Below, in pieces: positions 23,003-33,853 of a stretch of 64,000 nt of DNA. A model generated the notes under the pieces. The model ran no database searches. It was given only the letters and a program-made list of their open reading frames with translations, and was not told the origin of the DNA. Both the position numbers and the translations under genes were made by a program. This stretch comes from Laccaria trichodermophora (taxonomy: Eukaryota > Basidiomycota > Agaricomycetes > Agaricales > Hydnangiaceae), in NCBI GenBank assembly GCA_018417955.1, contig JACTVC010000008.1:744001-808000 (forward strand), given 5' to 3'. How positions within the stretch are numbered: the first letter of the stretch is position 1; each line of letters starts with the position of its first letter.

Positions 23003-24738
23003 ATGTGGCACTCTAGAAAATCCAGCTTGATTACTCGGGGAACACACATCGATACCCCAGATTTTCCAGACGAATTATGGTGGAAAATCATCGAATTTCT
23101 ACCCACCGAAGAGGTACAAAGGCTGTACAGTGTCAATCGCCCATTTCTTGAAGCAGCCTTCCAACAACGTTACCGTTTCGTTGATTTGGAGGGCTTTTCA
23201 TCCGATAAACGAAGGTTTCGTGACCTTGAACGTCGCCTAAAGTATTTTCCTTTCCTCTAGTTTCCGTCGTTATAATTTAACGGAACCTTTGACAGGGACG
23301 AAACACTCGCTAAGTATGTTCGAGTGATCCACCTACGTCCCACGATTTTTGGAGCTTTTCTTCACCATGACATCCGTGGCCGAAGAAAATGGAAAAGGAT
23401 CTTTTTAAATGTGCTCCAAAAGATGAACCCTATGCAACCGAGACCGGTCTTCACAGGAAATCTGATTTCAAACTTACTTAGCAATATGCGACGGGAACCG
23501 TCCTACACTGATCGGTCTGCTGCAAAAACTCAATTCGATGGCAAGATTTTATATAATCTTGCCCCCCTCAGACAACTGGAGGTTGTGTGCGACTATTTTG
23601 AGTTCTGGTATTCGACTGGATACACCCCGCTCCTCGGATTCCTTTCAGCGGGCTGGGATTCTTTCGGTCCAAATTTACAAATTCTCCGATTGAAGATGCC
23701 TTTGGTGGTTATCTATGGCATTCTTAGTAGTAACCCCATCACTCTCAAACTTCCAGATTTACGAGAACTCGTACTGGAAGTTTCTATAACTTGCCCGCCC
23801 TTCAAAAATTACGTCCCTGAAGGAGATGTAACACAACTCACCACTCTCCTTCCTCTCATCAACAACCATTCTAATACTCTGCGGGCTCTCACCCTCCACT
23901 CCTTGTATTCAAATGACTACTTGGATCTTCCCTTGAAACATCTCCATTATATGCCATCTCTTAACAGTTTCTCAATTTCTATTGACGAGAAAACGGACTA
24001 TTCAGCACTCCATGATTTCCTGTCATTGCATTCACACCAACTTAGGAATTTGGAAATACGGCTAGAGCAGGGCTTTTCTGACCTCACGACCCCATCAAGT
24101 CATTGGTTTCAGCCTCCTTGCTTCCATGTGGAATTACCAGGACTACGCAACCTGTCACTGGATGGCTGCGTTTATCCTCTCCATCCCGCCGCTGCGGTGG
24201 AGTATGTTCTGCGCTACAACGCCGAATTGACTACCTTACGGTTAACCGCAGGAACGTTTTCGTTCGCCGAGGTCAATGATTTGATCAATGGATTTGCGGT
24301 GGGATCAAAACTTCGAAAGTTGCATATCTTTACAATCTATCTCAGCCCCGACCTCCTTCGGTTTCTATCAACCACATTACCAAATCTTCAAGATCTTACC
24401 ATTATGTTTCACTCCATCCTTCCACAAGAAGGTTCGGAGATTTCCCTGAACGCTGAAGCTACAGCAGACGCGGTGAGTTTGAATTCGTTTCCAGTTGTGC
24501 CTGCAATCTTATACTACTTTTTCTTTGGTAGTTTTGTGAGGAGATGAAAAGTCTTTACGTTCCAGAGTGGGCCGTTCACAGTCTTTTCACCAGTCCTCTA
24601 GGCTACGCAAAGAATTTGAAATGCAGGACAGCCCTGGCGGCGGCATTCCCCAACATCTTGACATTCAATGGGCTGGAAAGAGAAGATTATCTGATGCCCG
24701 GCAGCGTTCCAGGCTTTCCTTATTACAGTGCATCGTAA
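23003..24738 (+). CDS. F-box protein 1 with LRR-like repeats
   Basis: Exons 23003-23241, 23296-24472, 24532-24738; both introns in phase; 540 residues. The F-box is DTPDFPDELWWKIIEFLPTE plus EVQRLYSVNRPFLEAAFQQR near the N-terminus. The rest is Leu-rich with irregular repeats (LKMPLVVIYGILSS, LPDLRELVLEVS, HVELPGLRNLSLDG, LRKLHIFTIYLSPDLLRFLS), as in substrate-binding halves of SCF ubiquitin ligase adaptors. The start MWHSRKSSLITR is chosen because paralogue 2 has MWKSMKSSLMTR at the same place; an in-frame ATG at 22925 is possible. The intron donor GTATTT after the F-box is conserved in position in all three paralogues of the window. The substrate is unknown. Confidence 0.85.
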
Positions 24739-24834
24739 TTCGCCCTGTCGCATAAAAATTTCACAAATCGTTCGTTGTACCTCATTTACCTCATTTACTT
24801 TACTTGACTCGATCTCGCTGAAACGTACATTTTT

Positions 24835-24908
24835 CTAACACTGTCGAGAGAACTGCCTGTGTCTCGCCGCCTTCAACCCCCGCATCACCAAAGTTGTCCT
24901 CATCAGGC
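24835..24908 (-). pseudogene. Copy of the 3' end of the glutamate decarboxylase gene
   Basis: The minus strand reads DNFGDAGVEGGETQ, matching the last coding exon of the intact GAD gene at 33854-34005 (DNFGDAEIEGGKTQ). Blocks CGCATCACCAAAGTTGTCCT and the TTCTAACACTGTC/TCCTAACACTGTC 3' flank are shared. It lies downstream of F-box gene 1 exactly as the true GAD tail lies downstream of F-box gene 2, so it is the far end of the segment copied with the F-box gene. Confidence 0.8.
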
Positions 24909-25850
24909 GGAGAGATGACGTTGACGTTGGGATTGCTACCTGTACGATACGGGTGAGGAGGATAGTTTGAAGGGGATGTGATTTCCGAGATGATGTCCGT
25001 GTTTGCACAAAATAATGACATTGGCTTTGACGACGTATCGTGAGGCAGGGTCTTGTTGTACTCTGTCGGGGGTCTACGACGAGCGAGGTCAATTTATGCA
25101 ATAATTTTTTGGGGAAGACTTCAACATACCTGTTGCAAACGCAGAACAACGTCATATTTGATCTTATCAGCAGTTTCTCCACGTTGACTAGGCTTTCAAC
25201 CTGTCTTCAACGTCTGCAACATCTCGATTCCCCGAGCAGGTAAGTACTTGCGATGAGCAGACGAAATGCAGCCGAGGCGAGGAACGCTGGACGAGTGTGT
25301 GGAAGGCGTTTGTATTAGCCAGAGTTTGCATGGGTGCCAGAGCACTACACCGTCTTTTCCATGCCAAACTGCAAGATCGCCTGTAAAACATTCCTCAACT
25401 CGCTCAGGACCTTCCCTCCCTGTTTACTCATGGGACCGTTCCGAAGTAACGCATCCATTCTAGTATCTCTCAAGAGTTCGGAGTTCAAGATGCATCTTAA
25501 GAAGACCGAAACCGGTCTTGCGAAGGTAACTTTCCAGCCGCGTTGGGGGCAGTAAGGATGGCGACGCATTTGTTGACTCGGACTCCATGCTATTCTTGTT
25601 GTTCCTGCTGCTGTCGTTTACGTTGAGGAGGAGCTTCCAAGTCTGCCGAAGCACGGTAAGCAATACTGCTGCAATAGTTGGTAGGAGGAGAAGATGGAAC
25701 GCACTCACCCGTTGAACTTGTCATGTCGTCATGGTGGGAATGATCGAACAGTTTGCTCTTGCGTTCATGTACAGTAGACCTTCAAGAGACTGGTGGTTCA
25801 ATGCTGCCAGCAAGGCAAGGGATAACAGTTGAGTACACACTAACATGATT
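24909..25850 (-). pseudogene. Decayed copy of the 5' part of the HAM1-like gene
   Basis: Stretches match exons 1-4 of the gene at 19226-22687: DIISE(S/I)TSP(P/S)NYPPHPY near 24960, the donor region ACATACCTGTTGCAAACGC near 25130, DVEDRLKA near 25190, and the exon-1 block ILNSELLR...KVLSELRNV near 25380-25500. Several internal segments are deleted and frames are broken. Intron-flanking sequence is retained, so this is a DNA duplicate. Its upstream flank near 25800 also matches the HAM1 promoter side. Confidence 0.8.
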
Positions 25851-25924
25851 TCGAGGATTTTTTGCGAGTTAGACCACGCAGTTTCAGGAGTCCGATGAAA
25901 TCCGATGCCAGTGGTCTCAAGCCA

Positions 25925-26170
25925 AGTGTTGTGATTTCGGAGTTCGAATCACACCCAGATCACGCTCGCCCGCGCCAACACTTGTCCTGCGAATCACACC
26001 AAATCACAGTTTTTGCAGCGCGTCCCACGCCAAATCACAGTTTTCTCCAGGACAAGTCACAAAACGGACCCGCCAAATCACAGTTTGGATCACACTTTTT
26101 GGCGGGTGGGAGAGTCGACTTGTCCTGGAATCACACCTCCCACCCAACACTTGTCCTGGACCCTGAGTGT
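25925..26170. repeat. Cluster of short direct and inverted repeats
   Basis: Three copies of CCAAATCACAGTTT or CCAAATCACAGTTTT, four of CTTGTCCTG(G/C), plus the inverted pair CCCGCCAAA / TTTGGCGGG around 26078-26105 and GGGTGGGAG / CTCCCACCC around 26104-26152. The arrangement resembles the end of a foldback or miniature element, but I could not define both ends or a target duplication. Confidence 0.5.
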
Positions 26171-26375
26171 TTTCTCTCGTGCGCTAATTCCCTTTCCGTT
26201 CAAGCTGCCGCTCGTACTTACATAGCTGTCCTCTCCCTTTACCTTGTAAAATAGACTACCAGGTAGAAGCCTTGTAAATCAAATACATGAACTGCACCTC
26301 CACTCAGCTCCACGTGCACAACCTGTTTCCGGCATCAAGGTTTGGGAAGTCCACCCACAAGAAATGGATTTACTC

Positions 26376-27486
26376 CGTGAGTTCTGGCTCGAATTTGATG
26401 ATCTTGGGCTTTACTTGACGGTGGCTACTACAGGAAGCGCCTCCCGAGCTTACGAAATGGAACGCCGATCCGTTCAATTTTGGCATTCGGTTTTGTGGTG
26501 CGAGGATGTCCACAAGCAGAAATTGAGCTGGCAAAGTAAGTTCTTACTCATACTCTATATCCTTTGGCTCTACATGACCGAAATCGCTTCAGGAACCACC
26601 TCCCAAGTTTTGGGAATGTAGCACCCAGCCGTTCGACGTCGGCGTGCGGTTTTGTGGCAAATAAGGTCTATTGTCAGAAATTGAGGCTTACAGGTAAGTT
26701 CTTACTCAATTTTTACGTTCTTGGGTTCTACTGAACCGAAATTGCTCTAGGAACAACCCCCCGAATTTTCGAAACGTAGCGCGTAACCGTTCAAAGTCGG
26801 CGCTTGGTTTTGCGGAGAAATGAGGTCTATTACCAGAAATTGAGACTTGCAGGTAAGTTCTTAATCAAATTTCACGTTCTTGGGCTCTACTTGACCGAAA
26901 TTGCTTCAGGAACAGCCTCCCGAGTTTGCGAAATATGGCGCTTAACCGTTCAAATTAAGTGTTTGGTTCTGTGGAGCAATAAGGTCTCTTACCATAAATT
27001 GAGGCTTACAGGTAAGTTTTTGCTCGATTTATACGTTCTTGGGCTCTACTTGACCGGAATTGCTTCAGGAACAACCTCCCGAGTTTGCGAAACATGCCAC
27101 TCAACCGTTCAAATTCAATGTTTGGTTTTGTGGAGCAATGAGGTCCATTACCAGGAACCATTGTTAACACGTAAGTTTTTGCTCGATTTTTATGTTCTTG
27201 AGCTCTACTTGACCGGAATTGCTTCAGGAACAACCTCCCGAGTTTGCGAAACATGGCGCTCAACCGTTCACATTCAGCGTTTGATTCTGTGGAGAGATAA
27301 GGTCCATTACCAGGAATTGTTGTTAACATGTAAGTTCTTGCTCTATTTCTACGTTCTTGGGCTCTATCTAACAGAAATTGCTTTAGGAGTGATCTGCCAA
27401 ATTAACGAAATGTGGCACACCCTTGTTCAACTTTAGCATTCGGTTTTGTATAGAAGTACAGTACATATTACTAATGTGGCTGAGTA
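26376..27486 (+). repeat. Tandem array of 159-nt units, each exon-like plus intron-like
   Basis: GTAAGTT-type donors recur at 26536, 26694, 26853, 27012, 27171 and 27330, and acceptors (mostly TTGCTTCAG) end at 26592, 26750, 26909, 27068, 27227 and 27386. Thus six complete 57-nt intron-like pieces alternate with 101-102-nt exon-like pieces, period 159 nt; a related first intron-like piece is 26376-26433. Every intron-like piece has CT(T)GAC(C)-like text about 15-18 nt before the acceptor. Because 57 and 102 are both multiples of three, one frame is also open straight through 26804-27436, reading a 53-residue repeat (LGLYLTEIASG then TTSRVCETWRSTVQI). Units 2 and 3 carry stops in that frame. 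I do not recognise the repeat. Confidence 0.85.
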
Positions 27487-27647
27487 CAGTATGTGTGTAA
27501 CTGGGAACAATTATAAGACGACGCAATAGAGATGATTCTTGAAGATATTTGTATGCTACAGTGGATGAGAGGCTCGACATTAACTGACAAAAAATGAAGA
27601 AATAAAAAGAAAAGAAGTTATTGATACAATGAAAGCATAACTAATCT

Positions 27648-30600
27648 TTAAGTGCCCATGATGACGTCCCCAGAGGAAGGGCCATTTACCTTGCCCTTCT
27701 TCTGCCGCTTTGTTTGGAGTTTGCGATGAAGCTGCGGCATTGATAACGTAAGACGTGTATCTTCAAGAACTTGGACAGCTTGCGAGGCCGTAAGCCCAGT
27801 GCTAATGGAGGTCTCTATCCGACTGATGAAAAACTGAAATTGAGACCATTTTTGACGGGCCTGGAGAGGCAGATTAATGTTACGTTGAGAGGTGAACAAT
27901 GTGAAAAAGGACATACAGTAGTGTTTTGGCGAGGACGCCATGCAGCGTGGTGTCCCTTGTTTGACCGCTTGTCCTTGCGAGAGCCCCATTCAGCCTCCAC
28001 CATCCGCAATGGAGGCTTGCGACCAACTCCCTCAACAACTGAACCCTCATCCCAGCACTTCCAAAGAGACCCGACATCAGAAAACTCACCCAAATTGCCT
28101 GGGCCCCAACAATCCCAAAGAAAATCAGGACAGATAACGAGGCTAAACAAAGCCTGCCATCCACATGATGATGCAGAAAAGCTGGGGTAAGCATTTTCTG
28201 CAGTCTCATCAGGTGCAAATGCTGCAGCTGGGGGAAGAATGATGTCAAAGGGTGTTGGTGGTGCTGAGGGACCAGGCGAGAGTCGTAGTACATGATATTT
28301 ACTGCCTTGATGATGCACAAACACCACATGTCGTGATGCAACTCCCAGGGAGTGAGGAGAAAGCAGTTTCGGATCGACTACAGGAGGCAGCGGAATATGA
28401 GCTTGTGATGTGAGCAGTGGCGACGTTGGTAAGCCTTGACTCAGGCTGGCTGCAGTGGAAGCCTGGAGTGGCATACCCCCATTTGTTGCCATAGGCTCCA
28501 TGGAGGGAGACTGCGGCGACAAAAGATTTAGCCCTGTTGGACCAGGGGTAGCTGAACGAGAGCCAACGGCAAGAGTTTTTACACTACGTGACGGAGAGAG
28601 TGGCTCTGTTCGACGTGCGAGAACCTCGAGCAATGAATGGGATAGCTTCACAGCTTCAGATAGCTCTCTCTGTGATGTCGAAAGAGAGAGGAAGGCACTT
28701 TGCGTTGCCACCTCCTTGAAGCTTGCAGCAATTTCTGTATCTACCTGAAACTGGGCCTCGACTTCCATTCGTGTGCGAGGCCACTGCGCAATAAAGTCAA
28801 CAGCCTGAGATGACTTAAAAATGGGCATCCGGCTAAACATTGGTGAGTCCGGAAATTTCTCATGAATGGCGGCGCTAGCCTAGATAACACGGGAGCAAGA
28901 TTGTCAGAAAGAAAAGTCAACGGATAGCATAAAAATGGACATACCCGCCAGAAGAATGGGCGGAGCTGCTGCAGCAGCTCGAAAAAATTAACTAGGCCCT
29001 GGTTGACCCGAGCCTGCCCCCTGAGCTCAACAAGCACCTTCTCTGCAAAAGGAAATAACTGGGTTTGGAGGCTGTCTGGAACAGTGACGGTGGCCCAGGG
29101 AACATGGTAAGCCTCTCCGACATAGAAGCCTGCTAACGCGGTGACGGCCTAATGCCCCAGTAAGTTTAACCAAGGAAGGACCATTTTGAAGAAACAACTC
29201 ACAGATTTTGGGATCTTCGCAGAATAAACTTCCCGCTGAACCGTACTTGCCCAGTGACCAATGGCACCTATTTCATCCATCGTAACACTGCCAAACCATA
29301 AATTGTCAATAGCCATCAGCACATAAACAGATGTAAGACGCACCCCATCTCTTCAAGGTGAGTAGGAATGGTCTTGCGAGCGAGGTGGAGCTTCTTCTTT
29401 GATTTGATGGATGTGGACTCAAGAAATCGTGTATACATTTTACGAAGGGCATCATCACCACAGGCCTTCCCCACTGTCTTTCCAAACATAAGCTTCACCT
29501 GATCTCGCATGAGCAGAAGAGCAACGTAGATTACTGACGAGACTGGACTTGCCTTCCGCCATGTCAATGGGCAAGACCAGTCCCAACCCTCAACCTTCTC
29601 GCACAGGTTCTCCTGGTCAAAGACATAATGCAGAAGAATGGCGAGGGCACCAACTGAGCAACGTAGAGGGTTACGATGCGGCAACACGAAGTTGTAGTCC
29701 GGTTCCTGCCTCTGTTGTCCTCTGTCTTAGCGAGAAAATACAAAATAAACAAAACATGTAGCTACGGACTCCCGGCTTTGAAACCTTTGTTTCATGATAC
29801 AGAGAGAGAACACCAAAAAAATGTTTACTGACACCAGAGCGCCGTCCGTCTGGTGTTGTATAGTTGGGTAGGCAAAGTGAGTGAGGTTGGAGGCAGCTGA
29901 GCAATAGATTGATGAGCTCATCCCCACGGTTGAGAGTGGTGCATTGCCAAGTCCAGCTGAAGTGTGCCTTGATGACAGATGGGACTGGTTGGGTAACATG
30001 GTTGGCAACAATGAAAGAGAAAAGAAAGGAACCTCACGTTGATCAAGCTTCATGAAGATAGCAGACGTAATCTCCTCAAAGTGCACGGGATGCAGCTGTG
30101 AGTCCAAGATGGTGTTCTCGCTGATGTCAAAGAACTCATCTCTGAAGAATGTTACAATGTGAGCGTGGTAACACGTCAACGGAGAGCTTACTTACTCAAG
30201 GCGCAAGCGCTGGGATTCTATCATGAGGGCCTTGTAGAAATCCTGGCTCCTTGACGTAGATGCAGGACGACGTGCTTGCAGGGTGGGGTCGTCATCGCAC
30301 TGTCGCCGGCGAACGCGGCCAAGCATGGTCATGCTTTTTTTTAACGAGGACTACAGCACATGAATATGTAAGCAAAATGTAATGGAAGCGAAAGGGAGGT
30401 CGACGAACCGATGATAATCGCGCTGGGCCTTCCTTAGGGCGACCACGCGTTGTGAGAAGTTTCCGCGTTGCAGCGTACTTGAGGTATTCCATCGTGTGGT
30501 TGGCATCGACGATGTGATCGGGGATTGTGCCCGCAGTGATTGCCATCGGTACCCAGCGCTTTCGTGCAGGTGTTAGTGATGTCGATTTCACTTACAAACC

Positions 30601-31686
30601 GAAAAACTCACCTGCCACAAAGAGAGCACGCTCTTCTCCGTTTGCCGCCCACTTTTCCGCCTCATGTCCATTATGTACGCGTCAATCTAAAATTCATTGT
30701 TGATGAGCCAGCGGGTGTGTGAGCAAGGTGAATGCACGTACCCAAGCCTTCGAGCCTCTAGTGCCTGTAATGCAACGGGATGTTAGTCAGAAATTTGGGA
30801 ATAAACAAAACCTGCCCCACCCAACGTGTCAATCTCCATAGAGTCCTCAACTGGGCCATCGTCAGTTTCCTCATCACCCCCGTCTTCTTCGTCATCGCTC
30901 TCATTGCTCGGGCCATCGTCTGAATCCGCGAATCCACGGTCAAAGGAGTCTTGCATCGCATTTGTGTTGTCGACCATGTTCTCCGTGCCAGCGTTGACGG
31001 CCCCCACAGCTGACAGCGTGGGGCTGACTAGTACTGCATGGCAACTTTCATTACTGCACGTTTTTTTTTGTTAGCTTTGGTTGGTTCTCGAATCAGAAGA
31101 GTGGAAGACTCGCCTAAGCCGGGGCAAAGACTTCTGGTCATGCTTTTCGAGCCGCTCAACAAGCTCGCCCTTCTTTCCACTGACCTTGAGTTTCCACTTG
31201 CGGCACAGGTCCTTCAAAGCAGAAACATTGCAGGAAGCGCTGTAGAAACATAGTTAGGCAAACGAACAATGATTGGCATTCGTTTTTTGAAACCGTTGTG
31301 CTTACTACAGTTTTTTCGCATTATTGTCACTCAAAGATTGGCCTGCGAGGATGAGGTGAGTTCTCGGTGAACAATACAAGATATTCTGCATTGCAGGCAC
31401 ATACCTTGGCCTTTCGAGGTTCTTGCTGGTCCACTGGCAGGCTCTCTCGATGGCAAAAGCGGGGCTGAGGGGAAGGAACAAGGTTTGAACGCGTTCAAAG
31501 AGTGCTGATGCCATTAAACAACGCACCTTCTGCTTCGGGAACGGCTGTGGCGACGCTTTGGGAAGGTGCGGCTACAGACGCCGATTTTTGATGGGCAGAC
31601 TCCGGGAAAAGCGCTGGATCGATGCTGAAGTTGTTCGTCTGCTGAGGGATGTCGTTGTCTGGAAAGCGGAACGAGGACGCGCTCAT
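27648..31686 (-). CDS. Crypton-like tyrosine recombinase with SAP and GCR1_C-like domains
   Basis: Eighteen minus-strand exons: 31686-31527, 31464-31405, 31342-31309, 31239-31114, 31053-30812, 30764-30742, 30686-30612, 30558-30409, 30350-30196, 30141-30038, 29984-29835, 29784-29766, 29721-29553, 29498-29344, 29287-29203, 29148-28945, 28879-27917, 27860-27648; 1028 residues. Phase is kept throughout; the 19-nt exon 12 is the least certain. Residues ~85-127 form a SAP DNA-binding motif (SALKDLCRKWKLKVSGKKGE). The middle is Ndc10-like recombinase: RGDELINLLL (Arg396), PHRNPLRCSVGALAILLHY, LHLAR (His527, Arg530), GHW (His552), EVYSAKIP (Tyr562), so a full R-H-R-H/W-Y set. The C-terminus (RKPPLRMVEAEWG, WSQFQFFISRIETSIS) resembles GCR1_C. 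Introns 31054-31113 and 29499-29552 use GC donors. Mobile element or domesticated gene. Confidence 0.8.
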
Positions 31687-32063
31687 GAGCGTACGGCACG
31701 ACGACAAGGACTTTGAAGTGGAGAATACTAATATATTAATTTATTGAATTATCTACTATGCTAAGTCAGCGCGAAGACTTGGCCTGGTGTTTTCCAGACC
31801 CTAATCCAAGTCACAATTTGATTGTGATCTGCCAGCGAGATCACACACCCGAATTGTGATATAGGGCCAAGTACTTCGCTTAGGGTTCTTTGGTCTCAGA
31901 GACTCAGCCACACTGGCGTTTCAAACACAGACATTTTGTCGGATTCAACACTGCATCCCCTTACGCACAGCGACTACCATCAAAGACTGGGCTCAAGTCT
32001 ATGTTCTCAGGTTGATGAGAAATTCAATTGCCACCACGAACTGAAATTTTGATGGCACCTGCC
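31687..32063. other. Divergent spacer with a small palindrome
   Basis: Separates the recombinase gene from F-box gene 2. TCACAATTTGATTGTGA at about 31810-31826 is a near-perfect hairpin, and AATTGTGA recurs at 31853. No gene. Confidence 0.5.
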
Positions 32064-33787
32064 ATGTGGAAATCCATGAAATCAAGCTTGATGACCCGGA
32101 AAACACACATCGACACCCCAGATCTCCCAGACGAAATATGGTGGCAAATCATCGAACTCTTACCCACCGAAGAGGTACAAAGATTGTGCAGTGTCAATCG
32201 CCCATTTCTTGAAGCAGCCTTCCAACAACGCTACCGTTCCGTTGATATGAACAAGCCTCTTGATACACGAAGGTTTCGTGACCTTGAACGTCACCTAAAG
32301 TATTTTCCTTTCCTCGAGTTTTCCTTCTCTATAACTTAACGGAGCCTTCGACAGGGATGAAAGACTCGCCAAGTATATTCGAGTGATCCACCTATGTCCC
32401 ACGATTGTTGGGGATTTTCTTAACCTTGACATCCATGGCCCAAGAAAATGGAAAAGAGTTTTCTTCGATGTGCTTCAAAAGATGAACCCTATGCAACCCA
32501 AGAAGATGGATCTTAGGCGACAGGGGCCTTCCTTTGCAGGAATTCGTGTCCAATTTGGTGGCCAAACTCAATTTGATCGCAAGATTTTATCTAATCTCGT
32601 CTCCCTCACACAATTGGAGGTCGAGTGCAACCATTTCGAGTTCAGCTGTTCAGCTGGATACCTCCCACTCGTTGGATTCCTTTCAGCAGGTTGGGCTTCT
32701 TTCGGCCAGAACTTACAAGTTCTCGAATTGAAGATGCCTTTGGTGGTTATTAATGACATTGTTGGTGGTTACCACACCACTCTCAAACTTCCAGCTTTAC
32801 AAAAACTTTCACTGGAAGTTTGTTTACCTCACCCACCCCTCGCAAATGACCTCCCGGAAGGGGATATAACGGGACTGACCACTCTCGTCAACAATCATTC
32901 TGATACCCTGCAGGCTCTCACCCTCAGCTCCTTGTACTCCGAGCACTGCCTGGATCTTTCCTTGAGATATCTCAGTCATTTTCCATCTCTAGACAGTTTT
33001 TCAACTTCTATTGACAAGACAACGGATTGTTCGGTGCTCCATAATTTTCTGTCATCCCATTCACGCCAACTCAAGACCTTGAAAATACGGCTAGAGCAGG
33101 GCTCTCCCTACCTCAAAATCCCAGCAGGTTACTGGTATCAATTCCCTTGTTTTCATGTGGAATTACCGGGACTACGTAGCCTGTCCCTGGATGCCTCTCG
33201 CTCCGTTCATTATCTCGAAACCGCCGCTGCGGTGGACTACGTTCTGCGGTACAATGCCGAATTGGCTACCTTACGGTTCACGGCACGATGTCGTACGTTT
33301 GCCGACAACGATTTGTTCAACGGAAAATTTGCGATGGGATCAAATCTCCGAAAGTTGCATATCTTCACAAACTATCTCAATCCCGACCTCCTTCGGTTTT
33401 TATCAACCACATTACCGGATCTTCAAGATCTTACCGTTAAATACCACTTTCTCCTTCCACAAGGAATGTCGGAGATTTACCTGCGCGGTGAACTTGTTGC
33501 AGAAGAGGTGAGTTTGAATTTATAGCTTGAGTTGTGCCACCCAATGCAATCTTATACTATTTTTCCTTCGGTAGTTTTGTAAGGAGATGAACAAAGTTCC
33601 CGTTCCAGAGTGGGCCGTCCACAGTCTTTTCACCAGTGCAACTCTAGGCTACAACCTCCATGTCAATATGAAATGCAGGACAGCCCTGGCGACGGCGTTC
33701 CCCAACATCCTGACATTTAACGGGCTGGAAAGAAAAGATTATCTAACGCCCGGCTGCATTCCAGATTATCCTTATTACAATGCATAG
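32064..33787 (+). CDS. F-box protein 2 with LRR-like repeats
   Basis: Exons 32064-32299, 32355-33507, 33575-33787; in phase; 533 residues. It is a close paralogue of F-box protein 1: DTPDLPDEIWWQIIELLPTE then EVQRLCSVNRPFLEAAFQQR; LKMPLVVINDIVGG; HVELPGLRSLSLDA; LRKLHIFTNYLNPDLLRFLS; and the same final exon (PEWAVHSLFTSA, ILTFNGLERKDYL). Intron positions and phases are identical. An in-frame ATG at 32052 would add MAPA. It is likely an adaptor of an SCF ubiquitin ligase. The gene is convergent with GAD, the same order whose copy sits at 23.0-24.9 kb, so this locus is the probable source. Confidence 0.86.
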
Positions 33788-33853
33788 CGTTCTCGCCACT
33801 CAAATTGTTCATTGCATCTCATCTGCTTCAACCCCGCTAAAACGTACATTTTC

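Noticed and set aside
27006..27329. Minus-strand repeat peptide over the tandem array
   Set aside because: Antisense of the 159-nt units; splice-like signals are on the plus strand only.
31510..31526. Earlier stop for the recombinase N-terminus near 31495
   Set aside because: Continuing past the GTGCGT donor gives a short frame; splicing leads in phase through small exons into the SAP motif.
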